The notes: generated from the letters alone by a model not told the origin. Positions 1 to 8,416 are shown, numbered from the stretch's first letter. The stretch is DNA of 64,000 nt from JALJPB01 sp963933115 (GCA_963933115.1 CAWVSL010000002.1:1-64000); one strand, 5' to 3'. Program-made: numbers and translations.

Positions 1-3
1 TTA

Positions 4-558
4 TTACCCCCGCTTCTTAGCCCTCTGAATCGTACTTACCCCAAGGCTTAACTTAGCCGCAACATGACGAATAGACATGCCGCTATCTAATAACGCCAAT
101 ATTTCATCGTTATCAATAGAGGCTTTACGTCCTTTATATTCTCCCTCAGCCTTGGCTATGATAATATTTTCAAGTTTTCCATCAAGCTGACGTTCTAACA
201 TTAGCTCACGTTCAAACTCACATAAAGAACTGAGCATATTGAGCAATCGTTTATTTACATCGTCTGAGCTGTTGCTAAATGTAAGTTTTTCCTTATGAAA
301 ATTAACAGTAACGCCCTTATTTATCATCGTATCTATTAACTCTCGCAGCTCCTTTAAATTTCGCCCTAAGCGAGACAGATCATGGACATGAACGACATCA
401 CCCTCTCGCAGAAATTTAATCATCGCATTTAAAGCAGGACGGTCACTGTCTTTGTCTCTAACGCTGTCCTCGAATGCCTGATCAAACGCAACTCCTCGTA
501 ACTGAGGGATTGTGTTTTGGCCTGAGGTATTAACTCTAATATATGCTATGTTTTTCAT
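4..558 (-). CDS. Resolvase/invertase-type serine recombinase, catalytic Ser replaced by Asn
   Basis: A 184-aa protein with the layout of small serine recombinases (Hin/Gin/gamma-delta resolvase): N-terminal catalytic domain (about 1-120), the E-helix motif EFERELMLER (114-123), and a C-terminal Hin-type helix-turn-helix (about 160-182). The arginines that support catalysis are present (R8, and R63/R66 in DLSRLGR). The position of the nucleophile, normally Ser in RVST, is Asn10 (RVNT, codon AAT at 529-531), so strand cleavage by the known mechanism should be impossible. It may be a decayed recombinase or a retained DNA-binding protein. Two consecutive TAA stops end it (1-6). No transposase or obvious inverted-repeat ends are visible nearby. 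A 14-bp repeat array lies in its upstream region. Confidence 0.85.
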   Translation of the reverse strand: MKNIAYIRVNTSGQNTIPQLRGVAFDQAFEDSVRDKDSDRPALNAMIKFLREGDVVHVHDLSRLGRNLKELRELIDTMINKGVTVNFHKEKLTFSNSSDDVNKRLLNMLSSLCEFERELMLERQLDGKLENIIIAKAEGEYKGRKASIDNDEILALLDSGMSIRHVAAKLSLGVSTIQRAKKRG

Positions 559-699
559 TTTGGCTCTTTCTGTGTATTCATTTGAGTCTTGTATGACTAG
601 ATCGTAGTGTATTCATAACGGACAAGCAACGATAAAAAGATGATTAATGGTGATACACGAATCATTTTAGCTGTATTTCGATAGTGATGTAATGTTATA

Positions 700-825
700 G
701 ACGGATTTCATAGGTGTATTCATATGAATGAATTAGCACAAGTGTGTTCTTGTGGGTGTGTTCTTATCAGTGTGTTCTTACGGCTGTATTTTTATGGATG
801 TATTCTTAATGGTGTATTCTTATAG
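700..825. repeat. 14-bp tandem repeat array, nine degenerate units
   Basis: Units begin at 700, 714, 728, 742, 756, 770, 784, 798 and 812, an exact 14-bp period. The consensus is about GTGTRTTCTTATGG; the six units from 742 are closest to it and those from 700 and 728 the most diverged. Further lone copies begin at 572 and 607 (GTGTATTCAT...). The array fills the space between the 3' end of the deformylase gene (847) and the 5' end of the recombinase gene (558), so it lies in the recombinase's upstream region. It is not coding in any convincing frame. A protein-binding iteron array or simple slippage repeat are both possible. Confidence 0.85.
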
Positions 826-846
826 GTAGACTATATTACTGAACAC

Positions 847-1380
847 TCAGCCATGTTGTCGATACCATTCAGCTTCACTGATCAAATCTTTGGTTGATAT
901 AACTCGGTCAACAAAAGTAAGGCCATCCAAATGATCCAGTTCATGTTGAAAAACTCTGGCAATAAAGTCAGTATAATTAACATAAAGCTTTAGACCCTTT
1001 CGATCAAAATAGCTTATTTCAATCTCAGTATACCTGGGAACAAATCCTCTTAAACTAGGGACACTTAAACACCCTTCCCAGCCTTTTTCTTGCTCTTTAC
1101 CATGGGAAATAATTTCAGGATTGATCATTGCCGTGGGAGGCATTACAGGGGCTTTTGGATAGCGCTTATTAGGTTTTGAGCACAAAATAAACAAACGCTT
1201 ATTTTGATGTATTTGCGGCGCTGCTATACCAACCCCGCCAGCATTTTCTACTGTTTGCATCATATCATCGATAAGCAGCTGAACCTCAGAGGACAATATG
1301 TCGTCAATAGGTTTAGCTATGGCTCTTAATATAGGATGACCAAGTTGCGCAATAGGATGTGTGGTTGGCATAGCGTTCAA
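847..1380 (-). CDS. def: Peptide deformylase (accessory copy)
   Basis: A 177-aa iron/zinc hydrolase that removes the formyl group from the N-terminal Met of nascent proteins. All three family motifs are present: GGVGIAAPQ (48-56), EGCLSVP (102-108, metal ligand Cys104) and HELDH (146-150, two His ligands and catalytic Glu). Length fits the family. It is not next to fmt, the usual partner of the housekeeping def, so this is probably a second copy. A second in-frame ATG at codon 4 is an alternative start. No recognisable gene lies in the 216 bp before the next coding region. Confidence 0.93.
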   Translation of the reverse strand: MNAMPTTHPIAQLGHPILRAIAKPIDDILSSEVQLLIDDMMQTVENAGGVGIAAPQIHQNKRLFILCSKPNKRYPKAPVMPPTAMINPEIISHGKEQEKGWEGCLSVPSLRGFVPRYTEIEISYFDRKGLKLYVNYTDFIARVFQHELDHLDGLTFVDRVISTKDLISEAEWYRQHG

Positions 1381-1596
1381 ATAGTAATGCTGAATATAAT
1401 TATATTATATCAAGCGTTGATATTAATTTAAAACACATTAATCAATACAATTATCCCAACCGACTAATCAAAGAATAAATTGAAATCGGCAATCCTTGTA
1501 TTGTACGTAACCAGGGTGATTAGCTGCTGTAATGAATGGGGAAATAACGGCTGAGTTCAATTGAATTGCTTTAAAACGATTAAACCACAATAAACA

Positions 1597-1848
1597 TTAC
1601 TTAAACCACACCTTGCCACCTATCATTTTAAGTGCGGGAGTCCCTCGAATAACAGTTTCTCGAGCGAAAACTTTGTCACAAGTAGGACAGGTACATAAGG
1701 CAGTCGTGTAATCTTGGCTAATGCGCTCTTTGAAGCATTTTATTAAAGCCCCTTTACCTGCTTTTTGATATTTAAAAAGTTGACTATTGCAACGCTTACA
1801 ATATATATCAACAGTCTTATTTGGGGCTTTTTTATTGGGCTTTGCCAT
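1597..1848 (-). CDS. Small zinc-ribbon protein of unknown function
   Basis: An 83-aa basic protein. A Lys-rich N terminus is followed by two cysteine pairs, CKRC (17-20) and CPTC (54-57), which would form one zinc ribbon; further cysteines lie at 38 and 52. No enzyme domain is visible. The gene starts 12 bp after the stop of the peroxiredoxin gene on the same strand, so the two are probably co-transcribed. The family is not recognised; nucleic-acid binding or a metal/redox role are both guesses. Confidence 0.7.
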   Translation of the reverse strand: MAKPNKKAPNKTVDIYCKRCNSQLFKYQKAGKGALIKCFKERISQDYTTALCTCPTCDKVFARETVIRGTPALKMIGGKVWFK

Positions 1849-1860
1849 TCTTGTCTGACG

Positions 1861-2388
1861 TTAGGTTACTTTATCAATAGCCAGTAATTCAAGTTGCTTA
1901 ACAATATCTTCAGCGGCTGTTTTAGGTGAGATATTGTCATCAATATGTAAAATTGTTCCTTCTTTTGATATATAAAAAGTCACTCGGTTAGCAACTTTAA
2001 AAAGACCTAATACATCATAAGCTTTTGCTGCTTGCTTACTTGGGTCACTCAACATTGGAAAGTCCGCTCCCGTGTTTTTAGCAAAATCAATATTATCTGC
2101 TAATGGGTCAACACTGGCCATGACATAACTGACATTATATTTTCTAATTAAATGGCCTTTTTCTACAAGTGACTTACACTCAAAAGTACATCCTCGGGTA
2201 TTAGCCATTGGATACCAAGCAAGTACTACGGTTTGTTTGCCTAAGTAATTACTAAGTTTATAAAACTTACCATCGGTGGCCTGTAAATTAAAATCAGGGG
2301 CCTTATCTCCTACGTTTAGCTCTGTAGCAGAGACCGTTGAACATAAAGTTGCTAAGGTAATAATTAAAAATTTTTTAAAGTTATTCAT
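1861..2388 (-). CDS. Exported peroxiredoxin (AhpC/TSA, BCP-like)
   Basis: A thioredoxin-fold peroxidase that would reduce hydroperoxides in the periplasm. The chosen start gives MNNFKKFL and a clear signal peptide ending near TVSA/TEL; the frame stays open 29 codons further upstream but that extension looks non-coding. After processing it begins with the typical VGDKAPDFNLQATDGK. The peroxidatic cysteine lies in RGCTFEC, with a second cysteine four residues later, close to the bacterioferritin-comigratory-protein pattern (five later in E. coli Bcp). It lies first in a probable two-gene unit with the zinc-ribbon gene, and is divergent from the DUF4389 gene. Confidence 0.88.
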   Translation of the reverse strand: MNNFKKFLIITLATLCSTVSATELNVGDKAPDFNLQATDGKFYKLSNYLGKQTVVLAWYPMANTRGCTFECKSLVEKGHLIRKYNVSYVMASVDPLADNIDFAKNTGADFPMLSDPSKQAAKAYDVLGLFKVANRVTFYISKEGTILHIDDNISPKTAAEDIVKQLELLAIDKVT

Positions 2389-2620
2389 ATAATTTGTGCC
2401 TTTAAGAGTAATTTCACTAGTGTAATACGTATCGTTATACAATAAAGTTAAATAAATTTTAGTTAATGTCATCAAAATTTGGTTTTTATCACAATTACTG
2501 AAGCAATAAGATTTTAAATACCAATAAAATCAGTAAGATGCATATCTGGCATTACACTTGCAAAATTTAAAAAAATTAAATTAACTGATTTACTTATTAA
2601 AACATTAAAGGAGAACAATT

Positions 2621-2974
2621 ATGAATGAAGAAAAGATAATTAATAACAAGGCTTGGCAAAATACTAATGTGTGGAAACGAGGTTTAGCTATGTTGTTGTT
2701 TGGCTTTATCGCCGGTTTTGTTCGTTTCATTATCACTATGATTTCATTGTTTCAATTTATCTCATTATTATTTACCGAAAAACCGAACTTTCCTTTAGTG
2801 AAATTTGGACAATCCTTGAATAATTACCTTTATCAGATTAATCAATTTTTAACGATAAATTCTGAAATATACCCCTTCCCTTTTGCTGATTGGCCACCTA
2901 CAACTGCAGAGGTAAATCTCGATATTGATGATGAGGCTAACTCAGATATTAATAACACTGATGACAAAATATAA
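2621..2974 (+). CDS. DUF4389 membrane protein
   Basis: A 117-aa protein with one long hydrophobic segment (about 19-52), the family core FTEKPN, then KFGQSLNNYLYQI and a PFPFADWP motif, ending in an acidic Asp/Glu-rich tail. This is the DUF4389 pattern; the biochemical role of the family is unknown. A strong ribosome-binding site (AAAGGAG) stands seven bases before the ATG. An intrinsic terminator follows 28 bp after the stop, so it is probably a single-gene unit. Confidence 0.88.
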   Translation: MNEEKIINNKAWQNTNVWKRGLAMLLFGFIAGFVRFIITMISLFQFISLLFTEKPNFPLVKFGQSLNNYLYQINQFLTINSEIYPFPFADWPPTTAEVNLDIDDEANSDINNTDDKI

Positions 2975-3002
2975 ATATTAATAGTTATATGCTGATCGAT
3001 TT

Positions 3003-3040
3003 AGCGACCACAAAGGACTGCCTTTGTAGTCGCTTTTTTC
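3003..3040 (+). terminator. Intrinsic terminator after the DUF4389 gene
   Basis: Stem of 14 positions with one mismatch: AGCGAC (3003-3008) and ACAAAGG (3010-3016) pair with CCTTTGT and GTCGCT; loop ACTG; followed by six T. Confidence 0.9.
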
Positions 3041-3360
3041 TATTGTTAATAACATTTGTCACTCTCTCCACCCTAAATTTGTTGCTCAATAAATCCCTAA
3101 ACTTGACTGTATATCGTTACTAAATGTAATTAGTTAGCACAGAATTATCCGCTCACTAAAACCTTAATAAAATTCTCTTATCTATTACCTCCATTATTAA
3201 TATTGACTTAACTAGTTGGTAAGTATTCACACCTATAATCAATTGGGGTTGCCGGAGTTATTAAAGCCCCTATTGCAAGGGTTGCCAGGGTTACTTAGGC
3301 ATTGCAGTGCAGGGTTATTAGGGTTACAGTATTGTAATCACTCATTAGAAAGTAATCGCA
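3041..3360. other. Gene-free interval before the hicB-like gene
   Basis: About 320 bp without a convincing gene. A HicA toxin gene would be expected just upstream of hicB, but no frame here encodes the HicA pattern. The right half holds three imperfect 33-bp repeats (separate entry). The left half is AT-rich with no recognised signal. Confidence 0.6.
3246..3344. repeat. 33-bp imperfect tandem repeat, three units
   Basis: Units start at 3246, 3279 and 3312, exactly 33 bp apart. Each opens with GGGTTRYY followed by RGRGTTAYT; the first two are most alike. Because 33 is a multiple of three, one frame stays open through it (Leu/Gly-rich, LGLPELL / GLPGLLR / GLLGLQ), but it has only a TTG start and overlaps the hicB start, so it is treated as non-coding. 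Confidence 0.7.
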
Positions 3361-3759
3361 ATGAAATACCCCATCGCAATAACACCCTTAACGGATGGTG
3401 TTAAGTATAAAGTTTTAGTGCCCGATCTACCGGGCTGTCAAACAGAGTCAATATCAATTGACTCTGCTTTAGAAAAAATAAATCAAACAATTAAAGAACA
3501 TTTAACTATTCTCACTGAGTACTCAGAAGCGATTCCAAATGCAACAGCAATAGCGACTCATCAAAAAAATTATCCCAATGTAATTTGGGCGGTGGTTGAT
3601 ATTGATATAACGCCTTACTTAGGTAAAAGTCATAAAATAAATGTCACCCTGCCTGAGTTGTTAATTAAACAAATTGATGACAAGGTTAATAAATCGGAGT
3701 TCTATAAAACACGCTCTGGTTTTATTGCACAGGCCTGTATGATTGAGTTAAGTAAATAG
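3361..3759 (+). CDS. HicB-family antitoxin-like protein, without HicA
   Basis: A 132-aa protein. Residues 1-60 have the HicB partial RNase-H-like fold pattern: MKYPIAITP, then VPDLPGCQTESISIDSALEK. The C terminus (about 95-130, INVTLPELLIKQIDD ... RSGFIAQACMIEL) resembles a ribbon-helix-helix DNA-binding segment, as in HicB antitoxins that repress their own operon. No hicA is visible on either side. The ribosome-binding site is weak. It could be a solitary regulator or the remnant of a toxin-antitoxin pair. Confidence 0.8.
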   Translation: MKYPIAITPLTDGVKYKVLVPDLPGCQTESISIDSALEKINQTIKEHLTILTEYSEAIPNATAIATHQKNYPNVIWAVVDIDITPYLGKSHKINVTLPELLIKQIDDKVNKSEFYKTRSGFIAQACMIELSK

Positions 3760-3866
3760 CAGGACTTAACGATTATTTTTAACGATTAAGTTGGTAAGAG
3801 TAAGTAATGCTTCATACCTTAAATATAAATAAGATGATTAACTTTTAATGCAATAACAGGTGAAGA

Positions 3867-4589
3867 ATGAACAACAAAAATTTATTATTACTCAGTAGTT
3901 CTATGGTCAAAGATACTCAATTTTTAACTCACGCCCTACCAATGATTAAAAGCCACTTAACGGATATTACTGAGTTATTGTTTATTCCATATGCTGGAGT
4001 GACAATCAATTATGATGATTATACTGCGAAGGTTCAAAAGGCCTTGGAGCCCTTAAGAATTAAAGTGACGGGTATACACCAATGCGTAGATAAGATTGCC
4101 GCCATTAAGTCAGCAAAATCAATTGCCGTAGGTGGTGGAAATACTTTTCACTTGTTACATCAGCTTTATGAAAACAACTTAGTAACGGCTATTACATCGG
4201 CGGTAGAAAATGGAACGCCTTATATTGGTTGGAGTGCGGGTTCAAACGTTGCAGGCGATTCTATTCGGACAACTAATGATATGCCGATCATAGAACCCAA
4301 AAGTTTTGATGCGCTAAAGCTAGTTAACTTTCAATTAAACCCACATTACACAGACTATAATCCAGAGGGTTACAACGGAGAAACCCGCGCTCAACGTTTA
4401 GCTGAATTTATGGTGTTAAATCAAAACATACCTATTGTTGCTATCGTTGAGGGTACTGGATTGAAGGTAAGCAACGAAAATGGTCAACAACGTTTACGTT
4501 TAATGGGGTCTGATGAGGGTTATATTTTTATAGCAGGGGAAAAACATATCATCAATAGCCAATCAAATTTAGATTATCTTTTAGAATAA
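3867..4589 (+). CDS. pepE: Dipeptidase E (alpha-aspartyl dipeptidase, peptidase S51)
   Basis: A 240-aa cytosolic serine peptidase that hydrolyses dipeptides with N-terminal Asp. The nucleophile lies in GWSAGSN (catalytic Ser in the nucleophile elbow, about residue 126), preceded by VGGGNTFHLL, and the histidine lies in NPHYTD. Length is close to E. coli PepE (229). AGGTGAAG precedes the ATG. It converges on bioD with only 18 bp between the stops and no strong terminator. Confidence 0.93.
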   Translation: MNNKNLLLLSSSMVKDTQFLTHALPMIKSHLTDITELLFIPYAGVTINYDDYTAKVQKALEPLRIKVTGIHQCVDKIAAIKSAKSIAVGGGNTFHLLHQLYENNLVTAITSAVENGTPYIGWSAGSNVAGDSIRTTNDMPIIEPKSFDALKLVNFQLNPHYTDYNPEGYNGETRAQRLAEFMVLNQNIPIVAIVEGTGLKVSNENGQQRLRLMGSDEGYIFIAGEKHIINSQSNLDYLLE

Positions 4590-4607
4590 AATATGAGTAA
4601 AACTAAC

Positions 4608-5285
4608 TTATCTAACGGTTTCTAAAAGTGAAAGATTAAAGTTATTGGCGGCTTTGGTTAAATTATTACTATGAGATAAAGTAGCAAGCAGTGGTATCGG
4701 TAGTAGTTTTGTGAGTTCACTAATATTTTCTGTTAGATAAGGCATCTCTGTTGGGCAGTTTGCCACCCAAGCGACACAAGATAAACCATCGTTAATGATA
4801 CTTTCATAGGTCAATATTGCATGGTTTAAACAACCTAATTTCATATTAACCACTAATATCACGTTGAGGTTAGCTTGCATTACAAAGTCAGATAAATAAT
4901 GCCCCCCGCCTAAGGGAAGTCGCCATCCACCAGCGCCTTCAACAATATTAATATCCGCATTTATACTTAATACCTTTTTAAAACCTTGATCAATTTTTGA
5001 TAAACTAATTGAATTTTGTGTTTTATTGGCAGCAATATGAGGAGCAATGGCCTCTTTAAAGGCAATAGGATTTATATTCGTTATGCTTTGAAGACAATTA
5101 GCTTCTAAGGATAATAGTTTTGCATCTTCATTAACTAACTGACCGTTTTCAAGTTGACAACCCGCTGATATAGGTTTGTATACGGTTACTTTATATGATC
5201 TTTTAACTAATGCCCTAACTAATGCACAAGCAACATAGGTTTTTCCCGCATCCGTATCTGTCGCGGTAATAAAATAATTAAACAT
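4608..5285 (-). CDS. bioD: Dethiobiotin synthetase
   Basis: A 225-aa ATP-dependent carboxylase that closes the ureido ring on diaminopelargonate, the penultimate step of biotin synthesis. The P-loop ATDTDAGKT (8-16) matches the family pattern, with the partner motifs VYKPISAG and VEGAGGWRLPL. It is the last gene of bioBFCD; its ATG overlaps the end of bioC by 8 bp, implying translational coupling. Confidence 0.96.
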   Translation of the reverse strand: MFNYFITATDTDAGKTYVACALVRALVKRSYKVTVYKPISAGCQLENGQLVNEDAKLLSLEANCLQSITNINPIAFKEAIAPHIAANKTQNSISLSKIDQGFKKVLSINADINIVEGAGGWRLPLGGGHYLSDFVMQANLNVILVVNMKLGCLNHAILTYESIINDGLSCVAWVANCPTEMPYLTENISELTKLLPIPLLATLSHSNNLTKAANNFNLSLLETVR

Positions 5286-6078
5286 CGAGTTTTACCACTT
5301 TAGCGGAGTAAACACGATAAGTGGCAGGGTAAATACCACTGGGTTCAAGAAACTCTCGATAAGCGTCTGTCATTTTTAACCATTTATCTTTACCGGCAAG
5401 ACCTCTATTTTTCTGACTAGGGACGATATTAGCCCCTAAGCCCTTTAATTCTCTGGCTAGGTGTGTAACATTTTCATATTCAAGGACAATATCTTGGCAT
5501 TTATGTTCTAGCATTTCACACTTTGGCGAGTTAAATAATTTATTTAATTCTGACTCAGTCATAAAATCAATGACATGCACATCATTATCTACCTTACCCC
5601 AAGATGACTTTAACTCATGTAAAGTGCCATCAACCAGTGTGGTGAAAATAAATAAACCACCCGGTTTTAAAACCCGACAGACTTCTTTAATCACAAGATT
5701 TAAGGGATCACACCATTGGATGACTAAATTAGAGTAGATAAAATCTATACTTTCATCTTGCAGGGGTAATTTATGTGCATCGCCCTTAAGCCAGGTAATA
5801 TTGGCTGATTTTTTTTCTTTGGCGTAATTTAACATCTTAATTGAGATGTCTAAACCAATAACCGTTTGGTAATGACCGCTGAGTAAATCAGTGAAAAAAC
5901 CGGTTCCACACCCTAAATCTAGAACGGTTAAGTTGTCCTGTTCAGGTAACCATGGCATTAATTTTTTACCACTAAAACGCTGTAATCTAGCCGATGTATC
6001 GTAAGAATGACTGGCGGATCCAAATGATTTAGCAATTTTTTTTCTGGTGGTTTCTAAATTTTCTATTGATAACTTCAA
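5278..6078 (-). CDS. bioC: Malonyl-ACP O-methyltransferase
   Basis: A 266-aa SAM-dependent class I methyltransferase that methylates malonyl-ACP so fatty-acid synthesis can build the pimeloyl chain. Motif I VLDLGCGTG lies at 52-60, with motif post-I VIGLDIS, FIYSNLVIQW and LKPGGLFIFTT following in order. The start codon overlaps the bioF stop (ATGA). The pimeloyl-ACP esterase gene (bioH or equivalent) is not in the window. Confidence 0.96.
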   Translation of the reverse strand: MKLSIENLETTRKKIAKSFGSASHSYDTSARLQRFSGKKLMPWLPEQDNLTVLDLGCGTGFFTDLLSGHYQTVIGLDISIKMLNYAKEKKSANITWLKGDAHKLPLQDESIDFIYSNLVIQWCDPLNLVIKEVCRVLKPGGLFIFTTLVDGTLHELKSSWGKVDNDVHVIDFMTESELNKLFNSPKCEMLEHKCQDIVLEYENVTHLARELKGLGANIVPSQKNRGLAGKDKWLKMTDAYREFLEPSGIYPATYRVYSAKVVKLDV

Positions 6079-7262
6079 GACAAAGTCTCATTAATTGTTT
6101 TCGCTAAATATATGATATCATTTGTATTATGGCTTGCGCAAATGGTAACACGTAACCTAGAGCTGTTGACAGGAACCGTTGGTGGCCTTATAGCTGTCAC
6201 CCATAGCCCTTTCTCTTTTAATTTTCTACTGGCTAATAATGTTTTTTCTTCATTACCCATAATTAAGCCATGAATAGATGACTGTGTTGGGGTCAATTCT
6301 ATACTTGGAGATAACAACTTACAAAATTGATCACTTAGTTCAGCAATCTTTTCTCGTCGCCAATGCTCAGTTTGAATCAACTGGATACTTTTATTTGTTG
6401 CCCAAGCAAGTGCAGGTGATATTGCGGTTGAATAAATATAGTGTTTAGAAAAGTTAACTAAATATTCAAAAACATCTTCTTCACAAGCAACGAAAGCACC
6501 ACTGCTTGCGATAGCCTTACCAAAAGTTGCCATAACAATATCAATATCTGCCAAAGAGCTACTCCCTTCACCGTGTTTACCAATGACACCAATACTATGG
6601 GCATCGTCAATAAATAATTTAGCATCATTGTGAGCAGCTACCCTAGATAATTGATCTAATGGCGCCTGATCACCATCCATACTAAAAACGCCCTCCGAGA
6701 CTATAATGTGATCCCTAGGATTAATATCGGCAGTTAATCTAGTATGTGTTTCATTTTTGAGAGCATCCATTAAAACATTAAGGTGTTTAATATTATTATG
6801 TTTAAAACGTTTAACTTGAGCTTTACTAGAAAAAGCCCCCTCAATTAACGAAGCATGACTGAGCTTATCTAACAAAATTGTCGTTGAAGGTTGACCTAAT
6901 GCTTGCAAAACACCTGAATTGGCGGAAAACCCACTGCTGAATAATAAACAACGAGGCTTGTTTAGCCATTGGCAAATTTGATTTTCTAACGTTTGATGAG
7001 CATAACTAAAACCAGTGACTAAATTAGATGCACTGGCACTTAAACCAAATTTGTCTATACCTTCTTGCATCGCTTTATTAATTAGCGGGTGCTTATTTAA
7101 CCCCAGATAGTCGTTTGATGAAAAATTAAGGTATTCTTTGCCATCAATTAAAATTTTATGGCCATTCGAATGCCCCGCTTGTCCTTGATGACAAATACGT
7201 TGTCGAAAACGTAATTGTTCATGCTGTTGTCTAAGTTGCTGAGGTATAAATTCGAATGACAT
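6075..7262 (-). CDS. bioF: 8-amino-7-oxononanoate synthase
   Basis: A 395-aa PLP enzyme that condenses pimeloyl-ACP with L-alanine. Visible are the substrate/cofactor motif NFSSNDYLGL (46-55), the PLP-ring contact FIDDAHSIGV (217-226) and the Schiff-base lysine K249 in MATFGKA. It follows bioB by 29 bp and overlaps bioC by 4 bp, inside the bioBFCD operon. Confidence 0.96.
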   Translation of the reverse strand: MSFEFIPQQLRQQHEQLRFRQRICHQGQAGHSNGHKILIDGKEYLNFSSNDYLGLNKHPLINKAMQEGIDKFGLSASASNLVTGFSYAHQTLENQICQWLNKPRCLLFSSGFSANSGVLQALGQPSTTILLDKLSHASLIEGAFSSKAQVKRFKHNNIKHLNVLMDALKNETHTRLTADINPRDHIIVSEGVFSMDGDQAPLDQLSRVAAHNDAKLFIDDAHSIGVIGKHGEGSSSLADIDIVMATFGKAIASSGAFVACEEDVFEYLVNFSKHYIYSTAISPALAWATNKSIQLIQTEHWRREKIAELSDQFCKLLSPSIELTPTQSSIHGLIMGNEEKTLLASRKLKEKGLWVTAIRPPTVPVNSSRLRVTICASHNTNDIIYLAKTINETLS

Positions 7263-7291
7263 ATAAATAGTTATTTTATCTTTTAAGGGAA

Positions 7292-8380
7292 TTAAACATT
7301 GGCATCGTAAAATAAGTCTTTGTTTTCTTCATTAATCAGTGCGGTACGAATAGTATTAGACTCTTTGTGCTCGTCAGGTGAGTCTATCGTTTCAGTATTA
7401 ATACCAAGTTTTTTAAATAGAGCGATATCTTGATTGGTTTCTGGATTCTCAGCAGTCAATAATTTACAGCCATAAAAGATAGAGTTGGCGCCTGCTAAAA
7501 AACACATGGCCTGCATTTGCTCATTCATTGCTGAGCGACCTGCTGATAAGCGAACGTGGCTTTTTGGCATCATTAATCGAGCAACAGCGATACACCGAAT
7601 AAAATCAAAACTCTCTAAATCATCAACATCTGATAGTGGAGTCCCTTCTATTTTAACCAGCATATTAATTGGTACGCTTTCTGGTTGTGGCGATAAGTTA
7701 GCAAGTTGGGCTAAAAGTGATGCCCTATCTTTAGACTGTTCACCAAGACCGACAATACCGCCACTACAAACTTTCATCCCTGAACTGCGAACATTCCCTA
7801 TGGTATCTAAACGGTCTTGATAGGTACGAGTTGTAATAATTTGATTGTAATGCTCAGGTGAGGTATCCAGGTTATGGTTATAGTAATCTAAACCTGCACT
7901 TTGCAATTCGACTGCTTGGTCCGCCGACAACATACCTAAAGTCATACAAGTTTCTAAACCCAACGCTTTTACACCCTTAACCATTTCAACAACATATGGC
8001 ATATCACGTGCCTTTGGGTTACGCCATGCGGCTCCCATACAAAAACGAGTAGAACCCTGTTCTTTAGCCGCTTTTGCTGTCGCTAATACATTATCAACTT
8101 CTAATAATTTTTCGGTTTCAAGATCAGTCTTGTTACGTGCGCTTTGTGAACAATACTTACAGTCTTCAGGGCAAGCGCCTGTTTTTATTGATAATAAAGT
8201 ACTTACCTGCACTTCATTTGGATTGAAATGTTGACGATGAATAGATTGAGCTTGAAACATTAAGTCATTAAAAGGTAAGTCAAATAATGCCTGTACTTCA
8301 GAAATTTTCCAGTTATGGCGTACTTGGGTATTAGTTTCTGGAAAATTGTTTGAAATGGTGTTTTTTGAATTTGCTGACAT
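7292..8380 (-). CDS. bioB: Biotin synthase
   Basis: A radical-SAM enzyme that inserts sulfur into dethiobiotin. The radical cluster motif CPEDCKYC (Cys 70, 74, 77 from this start) and downstream YYNHNLDTSPE, VCSGGIVGLGE and RLSAGR are all as in E. coli BioB. The start is set at MSANSKNT because a GAG-containing ribosome site precedes it; an ATG six codons upstream (8398) would leave almost no leader after the predicted promoter. First gene of bioBFCD, divergent from bioA. Confidence 0.96.
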   Translation of the reverse strand: MSANSKNTISNNFPETNTQVRHNWKISEVQALFDLPFNDLMFQAQSIHRQHFNPNEVQVSTLLSIKTGACPEDCKYCSQSARNKTDLETEKLLEVDNVLATAKAAKEQGSTRFCMGAAWRNPKARDMPYVVEMVKGVKALGLETCMTLGMLSADQAVELQSAGLDYYNHNLDTSPEHYNQIITTRTYQDRLDTIGNVRSSGMKVCSGGIVGLGEQSKDRASLLAQLANLSPQPESVPINMLVKIEGTPLSDVDDLESFDFIRCIAVARLMMPKSHVRLSAGRSAMNEQMQAMCFLAGANSIFYGCKLLTAENPETNQDIALFKKLGINTETIDSPDEHKESNTIRTALINEENKDLFYDANV

Positions 8381-8416
8381 AGTAAATCTCAATTGCATCT
8401 TAATAATTAAACGGTT

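Noticed and set aside
700..825. Possible CRISPR array
   Set aside because: Units of 14 bp are contiguous with no spacers, and no cas gene is near.
3279..3328. Telomere-like GGGTTA repeats
   Set aside because: Only a few copies inside a 33-bp repeat in an internal chromosomal position; chance resemblance.
3216..3404. Open frame of 62 codons, Leu/Gly-rich, before hicB
   Set aside because: Only a TTG start, no ribosome site, and the apparent protein repeats simply reflect the 33-bp DNA repeat; it also overlaps the hicB start.
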